A DNA stretch of 50,128 bases, taken from the NCBI GenBank assembly GCA_020850735.1, contig JADZEE010000035.1, positions 1-50,128 on the forward strand, read 5' to 3'. The translations under genes were made by a program, and so were the position numbers. The notes under the pieces were generated by a model that saw only the letters and a program-made list of their open reading frames with translations, did not search any database and was not told the origin of the DNA. Below are positions 1 through 8,813 of this stretch, one piece after another (the stretch's first letter is position 1; every line of letters starts with the position of its first letter). Origin of the DNA: Gammaproteobacteria bacterium (GTDB taxonomy: Bacteria > Pseudomonadota > Gammaproteobacteria > JADZEE01).

Positions 1-3000
1 CGCACCGACGTCGATGCCCCCGTTGCCCACCGTCACCGCGTTCAGCACCACCGTCGCCGCCGAGTCCACCACCAGCGCCTGCAGCGCCCCGGTGTTGCCC
101 ACCGCACCGTTCAGCGCCACACCCCCGGCACCGCCCACGATCTTCAGCGTCGTGTCGTTGCCCGCGTCGTTCACGTTCGTACTGAACGTCACCGTGTCGC
201 CCACGCCACCACCGCCCGTCACCGTCGTCGTCACCGCGCCGGCGTCCAGATCCACCGCGCCGGTGAACGTCACGTTGTCCGTGACGCTCGTGTACACCGT
301 GCCGTTCAGATCGATGTTGCCGCCCGTCACCGCCAGCGCACCATTCACCGTCACGTTGCCCAGATCCACCTGCCCCGTGTCCGCGTCCACCGTCAGCGCC
401 GAGTTGCTGCCCGTGTCCGTCACCGCGCCGGTGATGGTGATCGCACCGTCAGTCGCATCGTTGTCGGCGTCGCTGTCCAGCGTCACTGTGCCGGCACCGG
501 TCAGATCCATCGGCCCCGTGAGCGTGATCGCGCCGTCGTCGCTCTGGTAGCTCGTACCGGCGAGGTTCAACTGCGTGCCCGTCAGCGACAGCGCACCGGT
601 CACCCGCACATTGACCGCCGTCACTTGCGCGCCCGTGATGACCAGGCTCTCCAGATCCTGACCGCCCGTGACCGTCACCGCCCCCGCACCGCCCTCCACC
701 GCCCCCTGCACGCTCACGTTTGCGTCGCCCGTGCCGTCCACCGCGTCGCGCGCCGCGTCGATCGTCAGCGTGTCCGTACCGGCGGCGTTGGCACCGTCGA
801 TCGCCCCGGTGATGGTGACCGCGCCCGCATTCGCCGTGTTGCCCGCGGTGGTGTCGATGGTGCGCGCACCGTCCACCAGCAGCGTGTCGTCCAGGGTCAC
901 GACGCCGCCGGCGGTGGTGATGTTGCCCGCCAGGGTGGTGGTGTTGCCGTCACCGGTGACCGAGAAGCCCGCGCCGGCGGTTGCGCTCATGTCGATGGCG
1001 CTGGCGATGACGACGTCGCCGGCATCGGCGCGCAGCGCGAGGCTGGTGTTCAGACCCGAAAGACCGCCGGTCTCGTCGACGGTGATGGTGCCCGACTGCG
1101 TGGTGATCGTGCCGACCACGATCGCCTCGAACGTACTGGCGATGGTTTGCAGCTCGCTCGCGGCCAGGTCCAGCGTGGCACCCGCGGCGGCATTGTCACC
1201 GATACCGATGCTGGTGGCGGCGGTGCGACCGCGAAAGGTCGCGTTGATGCCGGCGCCCGCGCCGGTCGAGGTCAGGACGGCCCCCGCATTGATGGCGATG
1301 TCGTCGGCACTGAAGGTGAGCGCGCCGCCGTTCGCATCCAGGGTCACGGCCGCGACGCTGATGCTGTCGGCATCGGCGCCGGCGGCCGTGCTCGCGCTGA
1401 TGGCGCCGGACTCGACGTCGGCGCCGAAGCTGATGTCATTGCCCGACACCGTGAGCGTGCCGATGCGGTTGCTCGCGCCGATCCGCCCGAGCGTGACATC
1501 GCCGGCGTTGTTGCCGGTCGAGGTGGCGTCGATGACCAGGTTGCGCGTGGTGGCCGAGTCGAGGTCACCGGCGGCGGCAAAAATCACCGCGCCCGCGTTG
1601 CCGTCGTTGCCCGACTCCGTATCGAGCGTGATCGTGGCACCCGCACCCGCCAGCTCGATGTCCAGCGCATTCTGCAGGTCGATGTTGCCGCCGTCCGTGC
1701 GCACGTCGCCGTTCAGGGTCAACGTGCCGTTCGTCCCCGTACCCTTGCCGCGCGTGTCGACGGTCAGGGCGGCCAGGGCGGTGCCGCCACCGGTCGTACC
1801 CAAGGTGATGTTGCCGGCATTCTCGTTCGCGTCGGCGCTGTCGGCGCTGGTATCGAGGGTCAGGGTGAAAGCGCCGTTCACGGCCGTAGAACCGAACAGA
1901 ATGCCGCCGGCGGCGGTCGTCCCGGCCACGGCATCGGTGTCGATGACGACGTTCGCGCCCAGTGTCACCGCAGTGGCGCCGCTCAGATCGACGTTGCCGC
2001 CGCCATTGACGCGCAGATCGCCGTTCAGGGTCAGCGCCGCGCCGGACACCGTCAGCGCGGCGAGCCGCGTCGCACCGCCGACGGCGCCGAGACTGACGGT
2101 GCCGCCGCCACCGCCACCGTCGGCGGTCGCATTGACCACCAGCGTTTCCGCACCGGTCGCGGCGTTGATCGCGGACGTGCCCATGTTGACGTTGCCCGCC
2201 GCGGTGGCGCCGCCGGCGAGATCGGTGTCGATGGTGACCGTCGCCGCGCTGAGCGTGACCGGGCCGCTGAGCGTGACGCTGCCGCCCGCGGTGCGCAGAT
2301 CGGCGCCGAGGTCGATGTCGCCCGTGCCGCCCTGGACGGTGAGATTGATGTTGCCCACGACCCCGGCGGCTCCCGCCGTGCTCACCTGGGCGTTGATGTC
2401 GATCTTGCCGGCGCCGCCGAAACCACCCGTGGCGCTGTCATCATCGGCGGTGAAAGCGATGCTCGCGCCGCTGGTCGTGATGGCGGAGTCCACACGGACG
2501 TCACGACCGGCGCGGAAGGTGACGGTCTCGCCATTACCCTGATTGGTCAGGGTCAGGCCGCCCGACAGGCCGGCGTTGACCTTGATGTCCCGGTTGGCCT
2601 GGAGGGTGATGTTGCCCGTCAGTGCCTCGAGCGCCTCGTCGCTGATTGTGAAGTCGTCGACGTTCGCGCCACCGCCGTTGTCATCGGCGAACAGGATCTC
2701 GCCGGCCGGATCGCCGCCGTTGGGCACGTTCGCATTCAGCTCGGCGTTGTCGGTCGTGGTCGCATCGGTGATGTCGATGTCGCGCGGATCGAGCAGGATT
2801 TGGCCGCTGCGACCGTGCGCCGCGCCGGTATCGATGCCGCCGTCGAAGGCGAGCAGTTCCTTGCCGGACACCTCGACGGATCCGCCGTCGCCGCCCGTGG
2901 CGCCGCCCCGGGCGCTGATCGCGGCGTAGTAGCGGGTCGCCTGATCGGACCAGACGATGACCTTGCCGCCGTCGCCGTCGACGATCGCGTCGGCCGTGAG

Positions 3001-4230
3001 CGTCACACCGGCGCCGACGAAAGTCTGCGCGGCATTGCGGACCGCGGCGTTGGCGCCCTGGAAGTCGCCGCCGGCGAGGATCTCCCCGCCGCCGTTCAAT
3101 CCGGAGACGTCGACGGCGGCGTCGCCGCCCAGACCGACGCGCTCGCCGAGCAGGTGAACTGCACCACCGGTGCCGGCGCCACCGCGCGCGCTGATGCGGC
3201 TGCCGCTGCCGGCGATCAGGGTCCCGTCCGCGTTCACTTCCACGCGCCCGCCGCTGCCGCGGATACCGTCGGCGGCGAGTGTGCCGGTGTTGAGCACCGA
3301 GGCCTGCGGGCCGGCCCCCACCAGACGGATGGTGCCGCCGGCGTTGTCGATTCGCGCCGCCTTGATCACGCCCGAGTTGTTGATCGCCTGGTCGAATACG
3401 TTCTTCGCCACGCTCGCGTGCAGGATGATCTCACCGCCGTCGGCCTGCACCGTGCCGGTGTTGCTGACCGCGGCGTCGAGCGCACGGGCGTTGTCGAGCA
3501 CGGCCTCGTCGACGGTGAAACGCATCAGGCCGTCGCCGTCGAAATCCAGCGCGACCTTGCTGCCCGCGACCAGGTTCACGCGCCCGGCATTGGCGATGAT
3601 CACACCCTCGTTACGGACGGCCTTGCCGACGAGCGCCACCGAACCGCCCGTGGCCGCCTCGATCACGCCCTGGTTGATGACGATGCCGTCCGAGTCAGCG
3701 CTGGTGTCGAGCCGGTAGTTGCCGGCCATGAAATCGTCGACGTCGATTTTCGCGCCGGCGGCGACCAGACCACCGACCGCGAGTCGCGCACTCGGGCCGA
3801 AGTACACGCCGTTGGGGTTGACCAGATAGATCTGTCCGTTGGCCTGGACCCGGCCGAAGATCTGGCTCGGCTTCTGGTCGAAGATGCGGTTCAGGGCGGT
3901 GGCAGTAGCGCCCGGCTGCTGGAAACGGACCAACTCGTTCCGGGCAACGTCGAAGCTGCGCCAGTCCAGCGCGAGATTGTGCGAGGACTGATTGATCACC
4001 GTGGTGTTGGCGTCGGGGCGGTTGATGCTGCCCTGGCCCGCCACGACCGTGCCCCCCTGCGGTCCGGCCAGCACGGCGCCGGGCTGCAGACCGATCATCA
4101 CCCCGGCGGTGGACAGACACACGGCGCGCACGCCGGCCGCCACGCGGTTGAGCGGAAACCAGCGGCTGTCCAACACGGGCCGGGGAGACGATGCTACGGC
4201 CAGGGCCGGCCGGGCGCGCTTCGCATTCAT
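1..4230 (-). CDS. TpsA-type filamentous haemagglutinin-like exoprotein (3' end outside window)
   Basis: This is the secreted partner of a two-partner (type Vb) secretion system. The frame is open for 1410 codons and runs off the left edge, so the C-terminus is missing. The N-terminus is arginine-rich, followed by a hydrophobic stretch ending near VLAG, which fits an extended signal peptide. The TPS secretion domain follows, with the hallmark NPNG tetrad at about residues 137-140 in the context NPNGVYFGP and then a GGLVAAG strand. The rest is Thr/Val/Gly/Asp-rich imperfect repeats typical of a long beta-helix, with recurring TVTGGGG, VTLDA and GNVT-like strands. The ATG is preceded by GAGG eight bases upstream. 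The partner tpsB ends 142 bases upstream on the same strand. The ligand or host surface cannot be told. The secretion class is secure; the function (adhesin, contact-dependent toxin or biofilm matrix) is open because the C-terminus is absent. Confidence 0.88.
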   Translation of the reverse strand, partial: MNAKRARPALAVASSPRPVLDSRWFPLNRVAAGVRAVCLSTAGVMIGLQPGAVLAGPQGGTVVAGQGSINRPDANTTVINQSSHNLALDWRSFDVARNELVRFQQPGATATALNRIFDQKPSQIFGRVQANGQIYLVNPNGVYFGPSARLAVGGLVAAGAKIDVDDFMAGNYRLDTSADSDGIVINQGVIEAATGGSVALVGKAVRNEGVIIANAGRVNLVAGSKVALDFDGDGLMRFTVDEAVLDNARALDAAVSNTGTVQADGGEIILHASVAKNVFDQAINNSGVIKAARIDNAGGTIRLVGAGPQASVLNTGTLAADGIRGSGGRVEVNADGTLIAGSGSRISARGGAGTGGAVHLLGERVGLGGDAAVDVSGLNGGGEILAGGDFQGANAAVRNAAQTFVGAGVTLTADAIVDGDGGKVIVWSDQATRYYAAISARGGATGGDGGSVEVSGKELLAFDGGIDTGAAHGRSGQILLDPRDIDITDATTTDNAELNANVPNGGDPAGEILFADDNGGGANVDDFTISDEALEALTGNITLQANRDIKVNAGLSGGLTLTNQGNGETVTFRAGRDVRVDSAITTSGASIAFTADDDSATGGFGGAGKIDINAQVSTAGAAGVVGNINLTVQGGTGDIDLGADLRTAGGSVTLSGPVTLSAATVTIDTDLAGGATAAGNVNMGTSAINAATGAETLVVNATADGGGGGGTVSLGAVGGATRLAALTVSGAALTLNGDLRVNGGGNVDLSGATAVTLGANVVIDTDAVAGTTAAGGILFGSTAVNGAFTLTLDTSADSADANENAGNITLGTTGGGTALAALTVDTRGKGTGTNGTLTLNGDVRTDGGNIDLQNALDIELAGAGATITLDTESGNDGNAGAVIFAAAGDLDSATTRNLVIDATSTGNNAGDVTLGRIGASNRIGTLTVSGNDISFGADVESGAISASTAAGADADSISVAAVTLDANGGALTFSADDIAINAGAVLTSTGAGAGINATFRGRTAATSIGIGDNAAAGATLDLAASELQTIASTFEAIVVGTITTQSGTITVDETGGLSGLNTSLALRADAGDVVIASAIDMSATAGAGFSVTGDGNTTTLAGNITTAGGVVTLDDTLLVDGARTIDTTAGNTANAGAVTITGAIDGANAAGTDTLTIDAARDAVDGTGDANVSVQGAVEGGAGAVTVTGGQDLESLVITGAQVTAVNVRVTGALSLTGTQLNLAGTSYQSDDGAITLTGPMDLTGAGTVTLDSDADNDATDGAITITGAVTDTGSNSALTVDADTGQVDLGNVTVNGALAVTGGNIDLNGTVYTSVTDNVTFTGAVDLDAGAVTTTVTGGGGVGDTVTFSTNVNDAGNDTTLKIVGGAGGVALNGAVGNTGALQALVVDSAATVVLNAVTVGNGGIDVGA

Positions 4231-4324
4231 GGTTCTGGCCTCGTTACCATCAGGCGTGGGGTTCTCCGGTGAAGGAGCCGTGCCGCCGGTTCATAAGCGT
4301 CGAAAAATCCGTGCGTTACGCCCG

Positions 4325-4330
4325 ATGCTA
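4325..4330 (-). promoter_or_regulatory. Candidate -10 hexamer for tpsA
   Basis: On the minus strand this reads TAGCAT, four of six matches to the sigma70 -10. If transcription starts seven bases downstream, near 4318, the palindrome at 4352-4367 is centred at -41.5. That is the classical class II CRP position, where the activator overlaps the -35. No good -35 hexamer is visible, which fits an activator-dependent promoter. The start site is inferred, not measured. Confidence 0.4.
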
Positions 4331-4351
4331 GTGCCCACGCCGTGGCCCTGC

Positions 4352-4367
4352 TGTGACTGCAGTCACA
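4352..4367. promoter_or_regulatory. Perfect CRP/Vfr-consensus palindrome in the tpsB-tpsA spacer
   Basis: TGTGACTGCAGTCACA is a perfect 16-base palindrome. It matches TGTGA-N6-TCACA, the consensus half-sites and spacing bound by CRP/Vfr-family cAMP receptors. It begins eleven bases after the last TpsB sense codon on the minus strand and lies about 120 bases upstream of the tpsA start. It is not an intrinsic terminator: there is no loop and no T-tract. An adenylate cyclase gene lies a few kilobases away. Binding is inferred from sequence only. Confidence 0.65.
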
Positions 4368-4372
4368 CCGGG

Positions 4373-6187
4373 TCAATAGATCCAGGTCAGGTCGACCCAG
4401 GCCTGCGGATCCTTCCCGTTCTGTGGCTGCGGCTCGAAAATCGGGTGCGCGAGCGTGATCCGGAAGGAGAACTCGTTCGGGTTGTCGAACGAGATCGCGA
4501 AGCCGGCGCCGTCGTAAAGCTGCGATTCGTTCTCGCTGGGCAGCGGATCGTTGAGCACACCGTAGGCACGGTCGTAGAACAGGTGCAGGCGCAGCAGCTC
4601 GCCCCAGGTGCGGTTGCCGAACGGCGATGGCCGGTCGTGGATGAGCGGTGCGTTGATGATCCACTCGAGCGAGGCGAAATAGCCCTTGTCGAACAGCGCC
4701 TCGGCGGGCTGGAAGGCGCGCACGCTGGTCGGGCCGCCGATCGAGAACTGCTCCAGCGGCGTGAGCAGATCGGACGAGTACTGGCCCTCGAGGCGCAGCA
4801 GCATGGAGTGCTGGGCCAGCTTTTCGCTGATGATCGACAGCGCCTGCAGGCGCTGGTAGCTCAGGAACAGCTTGTCGAAATCACCGGTGGCAAAGCGCCC
4901 CGACTCGCCCCGGCGGCTCGGCGGCACCGAGGCCATACTGACCGTCCCCTGCCCGCCCATGGCGCCGAACAGCTCGTTGAAGCCGTGGGTCAACTGTAGC
5001 TGGGCGAAGTTCAGGCCGGCGAAGCGCGCATCGACCGAGTCGTAGTTCACCTCGAGCGCGAGCTCGGTGAGATTATCGACCGACTGCTCGCGGCCGCGCT
5101 GCTTGGTCAGCGCGCGCTTGCGGGCGAGATCGATCTTGCCGTAGAGGTTGCGCTGGCGGCTGCGGATGAAGGTCTTCTCCAGCGCCAGGTGGGCGTTGCG
5201 CGTGCCGCTCCAGGATTGCAGCTTGCGGAAGGCGCCGAGCACGTCGAATTTGTTCTCATCGAAGCTGGCGCTCAGCTTGTAGCTCGGATCGAACCACAGC
5301 GGCCGCTCGTAGGCGGCGCGCCAGAAAAATGCATCGCGCGGGCGGGCGGTGAACTGCGTGGTCAGGCTGAGCTTGTCGGCCGCCTTGGTGACGTTGTTGA
5401 TGTCCACCTCCAGGCGGTAACGGCGCTGGCCCGTTTCCGGCAGACCGTGATTGTCGGCCGTCACGCGCGCGTCGACCCGGCGCTCGTCCTGGACCTTGAG
5501 CACGAGGTCGGCGGTGCCGACGAGCTGGCCCGGCTGGAATACGCCGAACAGGCTCACGCCGGGGTAATCGGTCACCGAGAGCAGCACCTGCTCCATCTGC
5601 TCCTTGGTGACGGGCTGATCGATGAGCGACTCGAACGGCTGCTCGAGCAGCTTCGCGCTGTACTGCTTGTTGCCCTCGGTCAGCACGCGGCCGAGGCGGC
5701 CCTCGAGCACGGCGACGTGGACGATGCCGTCGGCGACGTCCTGGGTCGGGATATAGGCCTGCGCGAGGATGAGCCCCTGGGCGCGATAGAACTGCGTGAC
5801 CGCCGTGGCCACTTCCTGCAGGCGACCGACGGTGAAGCCCTCGGGACGTTCGGCGCGTTTGGCCTCGACGATCGCTTGGAGCTGATCCAGGGTGATGCCG
5901 AATTCCGGACGCTCGACCACGTTGTCGAGCTCGAAGCGCTGGACGACGATTTTCTCGCCCTCGTCGATGTCCAGCGGGCGGTCGATCACAGGCGGCACGG
6001 CGAACACGTCGGCGCCCGGCGCCGGCGGCTGCATGGGTCGATCCTCACCCGGGCGGAGGGCACCCGGGCGCACGGCATCCGGCAGGGTGGGACCGCCGGC
6101 CGCCGCCGCCCAGGACAGCGACAGCAGCAGCGCAGCCGCTGCGATCGGTGAGCCTCGTCCAGCGGCCGAAGCAACGTGAGCCAGCAT
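4373..6187 (-). CDS. TpsB / FhaC-ShlB family outer-membrane transporter
   Basis: This is the outer-membrane Omp85-superfamily pore that exports the downstream TpsA. The reading frame extends up to 6310, but I place the start at 6187. That ATG follows a strong GAGGGGAG ribosome site and opens a signal peptide (MLAHVASAAGRG, then an Ala/Leu-rich core ending in WAAAAGG). A good promoter also overlaps the upstream alternative start. The 604-residue product has a Pro-rich linker, POTRA domains from about residue 79 to 230 (VVQRFELDNV, later YIPTQDVADGIVHVAVLEGRLG), and a 16-strand-type barrel ending in Tyr after DLTW. The conserved L6 motif VRG(Y/F) reads VRAF here. The FYDRAYG segment matches the partner barrel motif. 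Family assignment is firm; specificity for the adjacent TpsA is inferred from adjacency. Confidence 0.92.
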   Translation of the reverse strand: MLAHVASAAGRGSPIAAAALLLSLSWAAAAGGPTLPDAVRPGALRPGEDRPMQPPAPGADVFAVPPVIDRPLDIDEGEKIVVQRFELDNVVERPEFGITLDQLQAIVEAKRAERPEGFTVGRLQEVATAVTQFYRAQGLILAQAYIPTQDVADGIVHVAVLEGRLGRVLTEGNKQYSAKLLEQPFESLIDQPVTKEQMEQVLLSVTDYPGVSLFGVFQPGQLVGTADLVLKVQDERRVDARVTADNHGLPETGQRRYRLEVDINNVTKAADKLSLTTQFTARPRDAFFWRAAYERPLWFDPSYKLSASFDENKFDVLGAFRKLQSWSGTRNAHLALEKTFIRSRQRNLYGKIDLARKRALTKQRGREQSVDNLTELALEVNYDSVDARFAGLNFAQLQLTHGFNELFGAMGGQGTVSMASVPPSRRGESGRFATGDFDKLFLSYQRLQALSIISEKLAQHSMLLRLEGQYSSDLLTPLEQFSIGGPTSVRAFQPAEALFDKGYFASLEWIINAPLIHDRPSPFGNRTWGELLRLHLFYDRAYGVLNDPLPSENESQLYDGAGFAISFDNPNEFSFRITLAHPIFEPQPQNGKDPQAWVDLTWIY

Positions 6188-6285
6188 TCTCCCCTCGATC
6201 ACAGCGCGCGCGGCGCTCGCGTCCGACCCCGTGAATGAGACGCTGCCCGCAGGCACGCGCTCCCCCTTGACGCTCGTTGCGCGCG

Positions 6286-6315
6286 AGTATATCAGCGGGA
6301 TCCGCGCCACGGCAA
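6286..6315 (-). promoter_or_regulatory. Candidate sigma70 promoter for tpsB
   Basis: On the minus strand TTGCCG is followed after 18 bases by TATACT, giving a leader of roughly 95 bases before the 6187 start. It overlaps the furthest-upstream ATG (6310) of the tpsB frame, which argues for the internal start. It suggests tpsBA can be transcribed independently of the upstream isomerase gene. Confidence 0.5.
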
Positions 6316-6398
6316 CAAATCCCGCTACAGAAATGTTCTCTAAAATGCTGAACGGCGGGGGGTTTTACGGGCTCCCTGCCAGCGTCGCCGCACCCCCG

Positions 6399-7403
6399 TC
6401 AACCGCCGTCGGCGCGCGCCTCCGGCGGTGGACGCAACTTCGCCCGCCACTGCTCCAGCGCCGTGGTGTCATAGCTTAGCGGATATTGCTCGCGGGCCTT
6501 GGCCACAACCGACTCGCGCAGGCGGTTGGCCGCCTCGTTGACGAGCAGCTCGCGCGCCTGCGCCTGGACCTCCTCGAAGGCGAGCTGCTGGCCTGCGAGC
6601 AGGGGGCCGCGCTTGATGATGTGCAGGCCGGAGCCGGTCCGGATCACGTCGCTGACGGCGTCCTCCTTGAGATCTGCCACGGCGGCGCGCACCTCGGGCA
6701 GCAGGTCGGTAACGCTGAGTATGCCCATGTAACCACCCGCGAAGCGGCTCTGCGCGTGCTCGGAGTAGCGCGCCGCAGCGTCGGCGTAGGCGATCTTCCC
6801 CGCGCGCAGGTCCTTGAGTACCGCCGCGGCGCGCGCGGTCGCCGCCGTGACGGCAGCGGCGTCAGCGTCTTCGGCGAGGGACCAGAAAATCTGCCAGACC
6901 GGCACCCGCTCCGGCAGCTTGAAACGCTCGAGGTTGTCGGCGTAGAAGGTGCGCAGCTGTTCGACGGACGGATAGTCCGGGCCGAGATTGACGCGTGCCA
7001 GCTCGCGCAGGTAGGCGTCCACGAGGACGCGCTCGGCCTGACGTCGCATGAGCAGGACGACCACCGGATTCTCGTCGATCCGGTTCGCGCGCGCCGCGGC
7101 GAGCATCGAGCCGAGGGCGGCCTCGGCCTCGACGAAGCGCTTGAAACTGGCCTCGTCGGCCGTGACGGTCGCCCGCTGCGCCACGGGCAGGGGATCGAGT
7201 ATGCGCGCGATGTCCTCGAATCCGATCGTGCGCGCCGAGGCCGGCGCGACCGCCGCGGTGGCCGGCGCCTCTGCCGCGGGCACGTCGACTGCCGCCGCCG
7301 GCAAGCCGGCGGTCCCGGATCCACCGCCGGCGATATAAGCGCCCACCAGGCCGGCGACGCTCAGTGCGACAAGGTAAGCGAATGTTTTAACAATCTTTTT
7401 CAC
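6399..7403 (-). CDS. Periplasmic parvulin-type peptidyl-prolyl isomerase (SurA/PpiC/PpiD-like)
   Basis: This is predicted to be a periplasmic chaperone/isomerase. The GTG start has AGGAG six bases upstream. The 334-residue protein opens with MKKIVKTF and one hydrophobic segment at residues 8-26, either an uncleaved anchor or a signal peptide, then a low-complexity Ala/Pro linker to about residue 58. A SurA-like helical region follows. The parvulin domain spans about 168-266, with VPVWQIFW at its start, the SRFAGGYMG loop, and GSGLHIIKRG at its end. It precedes tpsB on the same strand with a 211-base gap that contains a promoter. In Bordetella the parvulin Par27 is known to assist the TPS substrate FHA, so a role in keeping TpsA secretion-competent is a reasonable inference. 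A general envelope chaperone role is the alternative. Confidence 0.85.
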   Translation of the reverse strand: MKKIVKTFAYLVALSVAGLVGAYIAGGGSGTAGLPAAAVDVPAAEAPATAAVAPASARTIGFEDIARILDPLPVAQRATVTADEASFKRFVEAEAALGSMLAAARANRIDENPVVVLLMRRQAERVLVDAYLRELARVNLGPDYPSVEQLRTFYADNLERFKLPERVPVWQIFWSLAEDADAAAVTAATARAAAVLKDLRAGKIAYADAAARYSEHAQSRFAGGYMGILSVTDLLPEVRAAVADLKEDAVSDVIRTGSGLHIIKRGPLLAGQQLAFEEVQAQARELLVNEAANRLRESVVAKAREQYPLSYDTTALEQWRAKLRPPPEARADGG

Positions 7404-7726
7404 GCGTTGCTCCTGGCTGTACGGGAGGCCCGGGACGTCTCGCTAGCGGCCGCGGGTGGACCCGAACCGACGCCCGGCCATTGTAGCGCCTGGCGCGGGC
7501 GCCGCGATGCCGGCGGTACACACGAGATGCGTGGCCAGCGCCCTCGCCTGCTCGTAGAATCCGGCCGTGGACCGCACCCAACAGCGGCCGGACCATGAAC
7601 GATTAATCTGTTATTCTAAAAAATGTTCCGGTATCTAGTTCATTAAAATGATGAGTTGCGCGAGCCACCCCGGCCCGCCGTACTCGGGGTCCTGATCAAC
7701 CGCTGCATCGAACGCGGCTACCGCAC
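7404..7726. other. Divergent intergenic region between isomerase/TPS genes and cyclase gene
   Basis: This 323-base stretch contains no convincing gene. Most of it is GC-rich, but about 7595-7655 is markedly AT-rich and is probably where the two divergent promoters lie. On the minus strand TAGAAT (7613-7618) is a candidate -10 with a weak TGAACT 18 bases upstream. On the plus strand TAAAAT (7644-7649) is a candidate -10 without a good -35. No long palindrome or tRNA-like fold was seen. Confidence 0.4.
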
Positions 7727-8629
7727 ATGGCGCCGAAAACCCAGAACCTCGCCATCCTGTTCGCGGACGTGAGCGGCAGCACCCGTCTGTTCGAGATGCT
7801 CGGTGACGTCACCGCGCGGCACATGATCGCCGAGTGCCTCGAACTGCTGACCGACGTCACCGTCCGCCACAAAGGCGTGGTGATCAAGACGATTGGCGAC
7901 GAAATCATGTGCACCTTCCCGTCGGCCGAGGCAGCGGTCACGGCGGCGTGCGAAATGCACGAGTGCCTCGAGGAAGAATCCGCGGAGCTGACCGACAAGC
8001 GGCCGGTCGCACTGCGGATCCGCATCGGCCTGCACTTCGGTCCCGCGATTCTCGAAGGTGGCGACGTGTTCGGCGACGCGGTCAACGTCGCGGCGCGCAT
8101 GGCGTCGTTGTCGAAAGCCAGCCAGATCATCACCACGCAGATGACCATCGAGGAATTGCCGCCCATTTTGCGGGCGAGCACGCGGTTCATCGACCGGGCG
8201 CCGGTGAAGGGCAAGAAAGAGACCATCGACATCTTCGAGGTCATCTGGCAGCAGGAAGACGTCACGCGCATGTCGACGGCGGTGCTGGCCGAACGTCCGC
8301 CGTCAGCCACGATGACGCTGCGCTACAACGATCACGAGATCGTCCTGGGCGAGGATCGCAGCATCGCGGTGCTCGGGCGCAGCAAGGCGGCGGACGTCAC
8401 GGTGAATGAAACCCTGGCGTCGCGCCAGCACGTCCGCATCGAGTACCGGCGCGGCAAGTTCTTCATCATCGACCAGAGTACGAATGGCACCTACGTAAAG
8501 CTGACCACCAACGAGGAGGCGTTTCTTCGCCGCGAGGAGATGCCGATCACCGGCGCCGGGATGATCAGCCTCGGTCGCGCGTTCACGGAGAACCCGCAGG
8601 AAGTCGTTCATTTCACGTCGGATTCCTGA
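7727..8629 (+). CDS. Class III adenylate cyclase fused to a C-terminal FHA domain
   Basis: This is a predicted soluble cytoplasmic enzyme making cAMP from ATP. The cyclase domain fills residues 1-185 and all key positions are present. The metal-binding aspartates are D14 (FADVSGS) and D58 (IGDE). The purine-selecting pair is K54 and D113. The transition-state pair is N120 and R124 (VNVAAR). The Lys/Asp pair favours ATP over GTP. An FHA phosphothreonine-binding domain follows at about 205-285 (GRSKAADV, SRQH, NGTYV). There is no membrane segment or sensor domain, so the FHA module is the likely input, perhaps reading phosphorylation by the kinase two genes downstream. The neighbours are a PP2C phosphatase and that kinase. 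Activity is inferred from residues. Confidence 0.9.
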   Translation: MAPKTQNLAILFADVSGSTRLFEMLGDVTARHMIAECLELLTDVTVRHKGVVIKTIGDEIMCTFPSAEAAVTAACEMHECLEEESAELTDKRPVALRIRIGLHFGPAILEGGDVFGDAVNVAARMASLSKASQIITTQMTIEELPPILRASTRFIDRAPVKGKKETIDIFEVIWQQEDVTRMSTAVLAERPPSATMTLRYNDHEIVLGEDRSIAVLGRSKAADVTVNETLASRQHVRIEYRRGKFFIIDQSTNGTYVKLTTNEEAFLRREEMPITGAGMISLGRAFTENPQEVVHFTSDS

Positions 8630-8813
8630 CCGATGCGCGCCCGCGCCACTGCGAGTCGGTCTCCGGGCAGTGGAGACTGAGCCCTTGATTACAATGACGA
8701 CAGCACGACGGCGCCCCGCCGCGACCGGGGCGATGCAAGGGCTGGCCGCGACAGCGGCGACGTCCGTGCGCGACCGCCGGCCGGGCGGGCGCCGCTGCTG
8801 CGAGTAGGCCGCG

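Noticed and set aside
625..4272. Plus-strand open frame of 1215 codons opposite tpsA
   Set aside because: Arg/Ala/Gly/Val-rich without any domain, while the minus strand carries a recognisable TPS domain and beta-strand repeats. This is a shadow of GC-rich coding DNA.
4352..4367. Intrinsic terminator after tpsB
   Set aside because: The palindrome has no loop and no following T-tract, and tpsA follows as the functional partner.
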